From NCBI RefSeq assembly GCF_000471905.2, contig NW_006494931.1, positions 6,371,365 to 6,435,364 of the forward strand: a stretch of 64,000 nt of DNA, given 5' to 3'. The DNA is from Amborella trichopoda (taxonomy: Eukaryota > Streptophyta > Magnoliopsida > Amborellales > Amborellaceae). Under the pieces are notes generated by a model that was not told the origin of the DNA, did no database searches, and worked only from the letters and a program-made list of their open reading frames with translations. Made by a program: the position numbers and the translations under genes. The first letter of the stretch is position 1, and each line of letters opens with the position of its first letter. Positions 1-12,100 of this stretch are shown in pieces.

Positions 1-129
1 GTCTTCACATGTGACTGCGGAGTAGGTTTTCTTGGCTTTTGGGATTCCATATCCTCTGCTCTTTCGCATAAGTTTGGTCGCTGTAGAACGAAGAGAGGAG
101 AACGCTAAGCTTTCGAGTCCCCGTCGACA
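1..129 (+). promoter_or_regulatory. 5' UTR and upstream DNA of COX6B
   Basis: These bases lie directly upstream of the COX6B start codon. The pyrimidine/purine-mixed sequence with GA-rich runs just before the ATG fits a plant 5' leader. No TATA box is recognisable inside the window, and the transcription start cannot be placed, so part of the promoter is probably outside the window. Confidence 0.5.
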
Positions 130-3100
130 ATGGCCAAAGTGGAGAAAGAGACGGCCGCCACCATGACTGAGGTTTACCCTTTTCCCCTTTCCCCTCTCTC
201 TGTCTCTTCTGCATAGCTCGTCAAGCATTATGGCGATCTCCGATTCTTCTGCCAAGCTTTTGTATGAGATGTTCATGCTCGAGGATTTGTTTATTTAGCA
301 TATGATCCTTTTGGGCACTGACACTCGATCCAAAGCTTTGATTTTTTGTTTTTATTTTTTTTTCCCTTTTTGTGGCATTGATATTTTACAAGTAGAAGCT
401 ATTCACAACGGTTGTTGGAGATCTACGAATTTTACTCAGGGGAATTTCCTGTTGTAAAAATCCATTCTTGAATTTGCTAATGATTGATGCTCTTAATGGG
501 AATCAAGCATCTGGGTCAAAGTTACAATGTCGATCCATTAACTGATGTGGAACTTTTCTTGTGGGAATTTGTCCTTCCATAGCCTGCATTTCCATTTCAG
601 CAACGCATGGGTACCAGAGAAAACGGCTTTTTTTAGTTGTCGAATAAAGATAGCCTGGTTGAAGGTGCTGGCCTCATCTGAGGTGAACAATCTAGGGATG
701 ACTGGCTTTTTTTTTTGGAAAGAAATTCATTCTTTATTTTGGATTCAATTTCATGCAATTGCAATGCAGAAGCTCTCTGCCAATTACCTGCATGACTGAT
801 CAATGATAGTGGTCATTTTTCACTTAATTCCATTCCTTTACGAGTACGTACAGGTGCCCTTTACTAATTCCCTTTATCACTTAACTTACTGGCAGTTTGG
901 TGCTCTAGGTCTCATAAGCCTTTGGGTTTTCATGCTTGAAAATTATCATTTTTAATATGGATAAATACAAGGTATTGTCAGGTTTTATTGCAGAAACCTA
1001 TTTGATAGAATTAGGAATAGTGGGAAAAAATGCCACAATCGTTTTTTTTCTTTTTTTCATTTATTTTTTTAATGATTGGCACTAGCTGATGTCATGCTGA
1101 TGGGAATGTGTTGCTTTTGTTTGAAAATGTAAGCTGCGGATCATTTTCTTAGGACACTAAATGAGTAATCTGTGTAGTGTAAATGCGCAACTTTTGTCCT
1201 CTCTGGTTTTCAAAATTCACTTAGGATGTACTGCTACTAATCTATGACATATGCTTTAGATGCGTTAGCCTTTAGCATGTAATTGTTGAGACCTTTTCCA
1301 ATTTTTTTGGATAAGTTGAAAAAGAATTGCGGTAAATAATCAAAACATTACATGTGGTTCTTAGGAGTTACGGCCAGCAAAACAATCTCTTAGAAAGCCT
1401 TTTCATTCTAGATGGCCACACCATCCCTAACGGCTTTGTTGCCTTTATGATCCATGTAATATAATCTGTATGCATACAATTCATCTGCAGTATTCTAATT
1501 ATTTGAGTTATTCTGTAATCTTTGCTGATAAGTTGCATACCAGACGGATTATGAAATCAACAAAACTAAGAATCACCACACAATAAAAAAGATTACTCCC
1601 TTGATTTTCTCCAAATGTGTCTTGTCTTTAAATTTTAAAATGCCATGCCCCCATGCTACTTCCATCAAAGTCTAATTGCATGTAAACTATGGTTGGAGCA
1701 GTGTAAACCACCCCTTTTATGTAGAAGGAGATTCGTACTTAGATGCTATAGGCGGCCATATTTGGAGCATTAGTGAGTATACATCAAGTTATACTACAAA
1801 GAGTGCAGAAGAAACCTGGAGAAATGGTATTAATAGTTTAATACCACCAGCAGTTTCAAAAGGCATGAAGTGTTCCTTATGAAACCACCCTGGAAAATTG
1901 GTCTATGTCAAATAATTCTAGCATGCATGTTTCTGGCCTTCATGATTAATTTTCAGAACCTGTATGCTGTATGAATAGTTCAGATGTTCTTCTTTTCGTC
2001 TTCTTCATGGTTATTTGTAATACTAGCACACACATTATATTGGCTTGCAAACAGATCCTTGCAAAATTTTACCACTCAATGTATGCATATTGAGTTGAAC
2101 TGAAATTTATGAGCACACTTGCAATTCATACTGTAGGAGAAAGAGGAACAACAGGAAAAAGAAGTTTCATCAGAAGCAAGTGTTGATGAAAATCAAACAG
2201 ATGCACCTGAAGAAGTGAGTGAAGAAAACAACATTGAAACTGCTGCTGCGGAGGAAAGCAGTGGAGCCCCTGAGCAACAAGAATCTGAGGAGCAAGAACA
2301 AGAAGAATCTGGGGAGCAAGAGGATACCGAACAGCCACCAGTCATCAAGGTTTTGATAGACATCGATCAAATATTTTTGAAAATTCAATCATATTCTCTG
2401 GCACTTAAGCTCTTATATGTGTAAAATTTAACATTTATATTTAAGTTCCACTTATCAAATAACGTTTATCTTTCAGATTGAAACAGCTCCAGCAGATTTC
2501 CGTTTCCCTACAACAAATCAAACAAGGCATTGCTTTACTCGTTATATCGAGTATCACAGGTGGTTTATGGTTTTCTGTCAACAAGTAGTGATTATATGAT
2601 TTTGGTCTCATCTCCTGATTTTACCATTATAAGCTAGTGCTGTGAAGTTGGCCAAGTATGTCTTCTTGAGTCAAGATCAGACATTATTCACTAGTAGCAA
2701 CCACTCTTGCATTATCAGGTGCATAGCAGCAAAAGGGGAAGGTGCCAACGAATGTGATAAGTTTGCTAAGTACTATCGCTCGCTTTGCCCCGGTGAATGG
2801 GTATGCTTTATTTTCTTATTCATAGCTATTAGAAAATCTATTATTCATATCATCAATGAGATCTTTCTTAGTGTATTATGGTGACATTAATATTTAGCAT
2901 TGGATGCAAATGTATTCTCATGATCTTTTTCTAGGAATATTATCAAATATAGTGGCTTATATTCATGCATGTGAGATGCCTCATCTCATGGTTCTGTTTT
3001 TGTTGAAATGCAGTATCTAGATCATTCTTGAGCTGCTCCGGTTGAGTTTTTTTAATTTGGATGGATGAATAGTCATTTGTATTGTAACCATGAACGAGAA

Positions 3101-6100
3101 GCATACTTTGTGGACACTGTTTATGATTGAGGTTGAAATGCTTAGTGGTGTTTCGTAGTGTAGTACTTCTTGTAGTTCACTTAATACAATGACCAAACAT
3201 TTATTTTTCTTTTTATTTAATTTTTATTTATGTCTTATGCTCATCGATTAGACTCTTTGTTAACGAAGCAAATTTCTATTAGCATCTACTTTCTATAGAG
3301 GTCAATTGGACCAACAAAATTAAGTTTTTTCGTGATGCTCCTTTATTGCAAAGCAGAAGAAATGCATGGCATAAATGCTATGAGCTAAACTTATCTGGCT
3401 CTTGTACCAAATAACTTTGTATAACTAAACATGGGATAGGAAGAACTGTAACCATTTAAAGAAAAACAGCACTGGACTAGAAGACCAAAGCCATAGAACA
3501 ATTGCACCAAAGTTGCAGATTTGTGTAATTACTGAAAGTAACTTGCTGTATGGTTGGACAAGTTTGGAAGTTTTATCACTTATTAAAGGAAGCATATTGA
3601 AGGATTTATTCATTATCTATCTGGGCTCTCCATATATGATTCCTCCTCGTCTCATTGAAATTCAAATACACTTCTTTATTTTGAGGCTACATTTCTGTGC
3701 ATGCTTATGGTGGCTTTTTAGTTTTTACTTGTGCATGTCTGTCATTAAGAGCGCATACTTTTCTGGTGAATTTTCTACAATCAGAAACATAAAGGCATTT
3801 TATTCTGTGCATAGATCTTCTTACACTAGCCCGTTCGAAGCCCTAAATGGAGACTTCATTGGTAAAGCCAAAGCTATCCTGGATGAGAATCAAGGAGATT
3901 CCTCTACATACGCGGATGTATGAAATCTTTGGGACTATTGGAAAGATCTAATCCAGATTCGGTTACAATAGATTTGGAGACCATTGTGGGGGAATGCTTT
4001 GATGTTGTGCGGCTGCAGGAGTCTACTGAAACTTGACAGCATCTGAATAATGTTTTTGTGGTGGTTGATGGCAATGAGGACAAGATCTAGTTCACAGAGG
4101 AGAAAGCATAAGCTATAGGGACAAATGTTGATTGGTGGTTCCGAATAATGAGCAAACAGTGCAAAGATGGCGGTTGATACCAAGGTGGAAGAAGATGAAG
4201 CCTGGGTAGTTGTCGACTCAACAACTGTCCAGGTGGCTGGAAAAGAAGGAACATGATGAGGAACCCATGGATGGAGGGAACTCAGACAGACGATGAACAA
4301 TGATACTGGCCAGGAAGATTATGATGTAGTGGCTAGGCCGCATGGCAACAAATAGATGGTATGCATTAATTTAGGGGTTTGCAATCACATTACCCTACAG
4401 AGGCCAGATCAGCGGATGCCAACTGACTCCAAAAGCATCTGCGAGTCCTTCAAATCATGAAAGTATCTCATATTAATTCAAATTAAAATTAAAATTTGAA
4501 TTCGAATAAATGAAGGTAAATGCAATCTGTGAGGATCGGAGAAGGCCACTACTGCCTCGGACACATGTCATGGAGGACGAGGCTCTCTTCCACTGACTAA
4601 AAGAAGCTGAGATGAACGTCTGAAGAAATGATCCTATGACTAAGAAAGAGCCAGGAAACGATTATGTGGAGGAAATTGGGCCAACTATCAACAGATTGAG
4701 GAATGAATGTTGGTTGCCAATTGGCAACAAATTTGAAGCTGGACATTGGGTGGTGGGGAATGACATTGGGCGACAAGGGTAGATGAAAATGGAGCCCTTA
4801 TTTTTCTAATAAGGCCGGAACACCAACTTGAATATCAAAGAGCAGTAGAACCAAGGGGGCTGGATGATGAGCAATGAACAGAAACTGAGGCAAGGCACAT
4901 ATTCATTCAAACAGAAGTATTGAGCTCAATGAGGAAGGGGAGAAGAGAGGAATTATGAATTAGGCCCTGCCATAAGAAAACTGTATGGGGATGGAGATGC
5001 AGAGCAATGGTAAAGGAGTAAGACTGGAGGTTCAAAGGAATCAGACACTAGGATCAAAGGTGTGAATGTGAGAGGACCCATTTCAAATGAAGTGAATTAT
5101 GGGAAAGGAGTAGGTTATAAGAAAGCAAACCTCCTTGTGCCACATAAACAACCCATCCCATATCCCGCGCCCCTTGGGGTGCCCCAATCATGAGGCTTGC
5201 ACCTAGGTGAGCAAGAGTTGCTTAGGCAGCCAAGACCCATGGCTGCCTAGGTGGCTGACTCCGTGTTTTACAACATTACCATAAGGTACTCAAATAAATA
5301 ACCACAGTTCCATAGTTTATAGATATAATTGAAAATCCAAAGTCTGAAGTTCCAAACCGCGATATAGTCAAATTTAAGAAGAAATTACAAAAAAGATGCA
5401 AAAGAAATTTAAGAAGAATTCAGGCTTCAATCTCCATTTTCTTTGTTATCATGGGCTTCTTTTCGGTGATCGCCGTCCAATTCTGGGCAATTATTTTTAG
5501 AATCATCATTTTAATATAATGGCCCACCTCAACTTCCTAATAGTCCTCCTCCTCTAAGATTGAAAACTTTCTTGAAGCCTCCTCAACCATATCCCAAGTC
5601 AAACCCCTAACAGGGAAGACTTCTTTATTCCCAGGGTCTACATCCAAGCACTTACTGGCATCATCCATGTCTTTGGATGCAATGGAATCCCTCTTCTCAT
5701 GCTCATTGACATGCTCTTTTAGCCTTTTGTCATACTTGACAAAGAGTAAATCACTGAGCCTCTTTTGCTCAAGTATGTTCTTTTCCTTTGTATACACCGG
5801 TAGGAAAATGCATGAGCTGAATTTAGACTTCAGAGAACTAAGTATTACTGTAAATCTATAAAAGATTAATAGTATACTTATGGAGTTTAATAACTATAAC
5901 TTAATATAAGAATATTATTTTAAACTAATTAATAGTAATACACTAATAATTGACTACAAATATAGCAATATTGATATGAATTAAGAAATATAAATGATTA
6001 TACTCTTTGCTAAATACAAATTGCCAACTTAGCATCTCAAATGAACTCCAATTGCGATCAAAACCAGATGAGCTGCATGTTAACCTCAATAACCAGATGG

Positions 6101-9100
6101 TCATCCTTGTAAGTTTGGAGCACTACTCTCATGTTGGCTCTAACAAATTATATACAATCAATATAAGTCTATAATTTGTTTTCTATAATGTTATATAAAA
6201 GTATGAATTATGCAAGTTGAAATAGGAAAGAAATGAATCATATTGATAGATTAATTATATTAGATATTGTCTTTTGTTTCGCTTCCATTTCCTTCCCAAT
6301 GATTTGGTCCTTGGTCTCACCACCATTTCCTTCCCAAATTTAATGCCTTCGCCGATATTTTATCCTAGATATCTTTATCAGGAACTAGCTTATCATGATC
6401 CTCACTAAAGCCCTCCATCATTGTGTTCTTCGTCTCAATATCTTGGTCAGTATAAAACCCGGGTTTAAATAGTACCCAACTACATGCAATGGCCGATGCA
6501 GCTGCCTATCCATTTTCTCTCTATAATCTCCTTTTTGTTTTTTTGATAACTGTTAACTTTTGTATTGAAAAAAGAAGAATACAAGAGATGAAGGTTAATC
6601 CAAGAGTACCTTAGTATTGAGACTCCTGGTAAAAAGAATAGGTCATCCGACCCTATATAAAATGGGGTTATAAGATTATCCCCTTGCACAATAATTTGTA
6701 AATGTACAAAGAAGATACAAAAGGAAAGTAAAGCAAAAAAGTAGAGTGCGTGCTTAGTGCCCGACCCAAAGAACTAGCTGCGGTAGGGCCTATTCTTCAA
6801 CATGGGCCATGGCTCTGTCCTTAGCTAGCAGATCGATGAGCCCGTTCGACGTCCTTGAGATATTCATCCATAAGACTGGCGTATCCCTGCAAAGATGCTC
6901 AATCTCATGATAAATGGGCACAAGATACCAAGGGGGAGAGGTTGTCCTGGAAGCCCAAGAGATAATGTTTCTAGCGTCACCCTCCACTGAAAGAGACTGC
7001 CCTCATGACCGATCAAAACTTTGTTTGCCTTTAAGGAGGGCCATAGATTCGGCAAACTGCGAATCTTGGATGACGAGGTATTCAGAGTAGAAGAAGCGAA
7101 TGTTTTGATGGTGATCTCTAAAAACCCCTCTTGCACCTGTGTGGCCTGGGTTGTCTAAAGAGCAGCCGTCAAAATTTAGTTTGATAGCTCCTTGGGGAGG
7201 AGGTTTCTATGCAGGTTTAACTTTGTTTTTCTTCGGATTGTGGAGGAGAATATGCTCCCAATTCGGGAGGAAGGCGCCCATAGGGATACCGTTGAATCAG
7301 AGATGGTTTGACGCCCAGAAGGTAACCAAGGATGTAACCTTAAAAAAAATCGAGGGGCCAGGGTGAACCTGTCCCCAAAAAATTTGGGCATTTCTTTCTT
7401 TCCAAATGGTCCAAATAGTTGCTGCCACTGTTGCTTTCCATAGGATTCTACTCGCCTTCCGCCAGTGCGCATCCAAGTTCAAAACGAAGAGGTCCATAAC
7501 AGTTTGAGGTATTACCCAATGCACCCCGAACAGTTGTAGTAGTAGACTCCATAGATCATGGGCCACATTACAATGCAGAAACATATGGTTATTTGATTCC
7601 TCTTGGCTCAAGCACATGATGCACCTATTGGGAATAGGAATTCCTTTCCTTTGTAGGTGATCCATAGTGAGAACCTTGATGGAACCTGCGATCTAGTTGA
7701 AGGTTTGCACCTTTGGACGTGCAATAGTCTTCCATACCTGAGAAAGAATCGAGGTTGGGTTGAAAGGGAAAGTAGGGGGTTGGATGAGCTTTTAGTTGAA
7801 GGAGGCCACTGTAAAATCCCCTAATGGAACAAGGGACCACACCAACTTGTCCCTTCCCTAGAAAGGGATAAAGGTTTTGTAGAGCAGTGACGAGAGTGAG
7901 AGGAATTGATTAGATTCCCCCTCTGAAAGGTTCCTTCTAAAAGAGGGATGCCATCGTCTTCTTCCTCCTTCCAAGCTGAACTCGTCCTCTACAGTAGCCT
8001 CTCTATTCACCGCGATTGAGATCAGGGATGGATAGCATTCCCTTAAGGGGGCATGACCTATCCATAGGTCAGTCTAGAATCGCACTCTAGTGCCTTCTCT
8101 TGGGCACAGTCTAATGTGTTTCCTGAATAACTCAAGTGAGTCCGTTAAGGACCTCCACACCCCTGAAGCATTAGACCAAGGTTTGGTCTCTGGGACCCAT
8201 TTGTGGACTAGAATATTATACTTATTCTGTAGTACCTGAGCCCATAGGGATTCAGTTTGGGTGGCCAAACACCACCACCATTTCCCTAAGAGGGCGAGGT
8301 TATGTTTTCTCAAGTTTCTAATTCCCAGCTCCCCCCCCCCGGTTTTTGGGTAAGAGTACCTTGTCCCAGGAGATAAGATGAAACTTTGTTTTTTCAGCTT
8401 GTCCTGACCAGAGGAAGTTCCTCATGAGCTGGTCAAGGCTGTTAGCCACCGAGGCCAGCATTTGAAAAAGAGATATCATGTATACTGGTGCATTGGTTAG
8501 GGTAGTTCTACCTGCTTGTAACGGGTACCTCCCTTTCCAACCAGCCAACCTTCTCTCCACCTTGTTTATAACATGGGACCAGTGGCTCTTTTTAGGTTTT
8601 TCGAGGCCTAGAGGAATGCCCAAGTATGAAGTTGGGAGGTCCTCCACTTTGCATTCCCACTCTGGAATAAGGTCTCTAATTTGGTTGGTGATGATAACAA
8701 TACACATCACTTTTTATTTCTCCATATTTACTTTGGGTCCAGTGGCCAATTGAAAACATTTGAGGTAAATTATGAGGTTTTCCACCTCAGAGGGGGAGGC
8801 ATCAAGGAAAACCAAGGTGTCGTCTACGTATTGCAGATGCGACACAGTGGACCCTCTTCTCGAGGAGCTAAAGCCTGAGAGAAGACTAGCTTGGTAAAGC
8901 CGACTTCAAGATCGGCTAAAGACCTCAGTCGAGATGGCAAAAAGAAAAGGGAAGAGAGGGTCCCCTTGGCGCTGGCCTCTCGAAGACTGGAAGTACCCTT
9001 TGGATGTACCGTTGATAAGGATCCGGAAAAGCACCCCCTCATCCACTGGTGCCGCCGGTTTCGAAAGCCCATTCAAGCCATTTCTCATTTAGAATCAACA

Positions 9101-12100
9101 AGTTAACATGGCCATAGGCTTTTTCCCAGTCAATTTTAAATATGAGACCAGGTTTTTAGCTAGGTGCCTCGAGTGGATGCATTCGTTAGCTATCAATGCC
9201 CATCAAGGATCTGTCTACTTTTAATAAAAGCCGACTGTGAGGGGGAGATGACCGATGGAAGAACCTACTGGAGTCTAGAGACCAGAACCTTAGAGAGAAT
9301 TTTATAAGTTAAGTTGAGCAAACTTATGGGAGGGAAGTCCTTAAGCTCCTCAGGCCCTTCGACCTTACGAACCATGGCAATGAAAGTGACATTGATGGAT
9401 TTGTTGAGAATACCACGCTGAAAAAACTCATCGAAGAAGCTTAAAAAATCCAATCAAAAAGTTTCCCAAAAGGTCTTAAAGGGGGCTACAGGAAACTCAT
9501 TAGGCCTAAGAGCTTTGTCTTTAGCTAGGTCAAGCAGAGCTTTAAGAAATCCTCTTCGAGGAATGGGGGTTCTAACATAATTGCCTATTCATACGAAAGG
9601 TTCAAGAAATCTAAGTCAGCCATGGAAGGTCTAAGACTGGTAGGGGCAGTATCAAGGTTCTGGAAGTAGTTGATGATAGCGGATTGAATCTCTGTTGGCT
9701 GTTCTAGATAATAGTTATTAACTTTGATGGTCGAGATTGTATTATCTGTCCTGCGATAGTTAGCCAGTTGACCCTTGACCTCTGATACCAATAAATCTCT
9801 TCTTTGTTCAGAGTGGAGAGATAATTAAGTTTTGTTTGGGTTCTGAGCTCAGCTTCAGGAGAGGACAAGGGACGGGATTCTTCGAGGCTATCCAGTTCTT
9901 GTAATGTCTTAAGGAGATTAGACTTGATTTGAGAGAAGTTCCTCGAAACAGACAATCTCCGGGACTTAAGAGAGACTTTGAGGAGTTGAATTTTCGATTG
10001 AAGTCTGAACCTTGCGCTACCATTGACCTGGGTAGAGAAAGAGTTCCACCAGATAGGTATTAGAAAGGAGAGAGACTTCTCTTCCATCCAAGCCAATTTG
10101 AATCTGAAGGGTTTAGGGCCCCTATTGACAGCTAAGGTAGACAAGAGGATGGGGCAATGGTCTGAGACCGGTTTAGGCAGGGCCACAGCATGAGAGCTTG
10201 GGAACTTTTCTTCCCAGTCAAGGGAAAACAGAAACCTGTCTAGTTTGGAAAGTGAAGGTTGGGAAGAGTGACTGGACCAGGTAAACTTGTTTCCTTGGAG
10301 CGGGATATCTAGCAGGTCGTTCCTTGTTATAAAGTCAGAAAACCCCACCATATCTTGAGAGATATGAGAAGTAGAGTTACGTTCGTGGGACCACCTTGTG
10401 ATATTAAAATCCCCACCCAGGCACCAGATAGGATAAGGGAGAGAAGTGACATAGTCCAATTCGGACCAAAGGCGCGGTCTACAGGCCGCAGAGCAGGGGC
10501 CATAAACGGTAGAGAGATTCCACTCCAGGCCATCAAAAAGCCTGGACAGTATTAGGGTGACGGAAAAAACCCTGATATGCGAGGATTTTAGTGTGTGCTC
10601 GGTGGGTTCCCAAATAACCTAGATTACCCCTAAAGCACCTTCCGTGGGTAGAGCTACCCACTGGCAAGGTCGTCTACCCCATACCTGAAGAACTTGGAGT
10701 AGGGAGGGCTCTGGGCTCTTTGTTTCAGTGATGGCCAAGATGGAAGGACATTGTTTGGAAGACAGGTCCTTGATGGCCTTCCTTTTTGAAGGATGACCCA
10801 GGCCTCTGATATTCCATGAGACAATCTTCATGAAGAAGAGGAGGAGTAGAGAAGAGAGGCTATTCTGGGTGAATGCCTCAAAGAGCGGTCTAATGGGGAG
10901 GGATGGACCCTTTGATAGAGGATGGACCCAGGCCAGCTAAGGAAGAAAAGAGATTCAGAAGCTCCCTGTTTCCTTTGAAACCCACCTCCATACGGCTCTG
11001 GGGATTGACAAGCATGAACCGGTGTGCTGCCGTCATACTCTCTATAATCTCCTTTATTTGGCCATAAATGCTCTCATCATTGGCCAAAGCTTCTGCTATC
11101 TCTTTAGCTCCATCTAGTGTATCATATAAAGAACACAACAAGCATCACTTCACTATCAATTGATCATAAAATTTTAATAGAGTAGAAATGCTTTAACTGG
11201 GTAGAAATGCTTTACTTGAGTACACCACCCTATTCCAAAAACACAAAATTATATCACATGTTTCTTGCCTTAGCATGCTTGTACCACGTGCATCTAGATC
11301 ACTCTTTTTAAGTGATCTCAATTGGTTTCTCTTATCCAATATGCTTTCTAGACTTAGGAAAGAGGTGGCGAATCTTGTGACCCTAGGCCTTACTCCTCTT
11401 ATGCTAATGATAAAGGTTTGATTATAGAGTAATATTATCATGACCTCAGCCTTGTTAATTGTCTCTTTACGTGTGGCATTGTTGCCGATAGCCTCAAGCA
11501 TGAGATCTGTGCAATATGTTGAACATGGTATCCAATGAGGGCACTCTTTGCACAACAAATTATTAGCATCCAAATAGATGCAACATTGTATATTACAACT
11601 TTGAATGACATGCTCCTTCCCTACCTTCACAATACAATTGTTAGTTAAAAAAAAAAGCTAAAATGGTAGCATGAATATCATCAAATGCTTCAATAGACCT
11701 CAAAACACTATTCCTAAAGGACAATTCACCATCATGCTCATCAAACTCATACTTCTCTTACTAGTGCATGTATTTATCGTTATTGAGACCCCACATTGCA
11801 TTTGCACATTTCTACGGGCTTATTTGGCATTGGGTCCTTCAACACTGACCCAGAAATTCGCCGATTACCTCCACCATTCCATCGAGCGAGTTGCATTGAA
11901 AGCAATACCTGCCTGATACATCCACAAAGTAATACATACTGATTTACTTGGGCTCGATCTACCTTCTTGAACTTCTTGTTTTGTCGCTTCTCTATTGTAG
12001 CCTCAGAATTTGGGGGAAAAAGGCATCCATTATCCCCTTCATATGGGACCCTCTTGTCCTAGCTTTAGCATTTCGAGGGGAAACCATTTCAATTATCCCT

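Noticed and set aside
2126-2388. Minus-strand open frames of 70-72 aa
   Set aside because: Antisense shadows of the acidic second exon of COX6B.
8891-9106. Plus-strand open frame of 71 aa over the LINE
   Set aside because: It is the antisense shadow of the RT domain of the minus-strand L1 ORF2.
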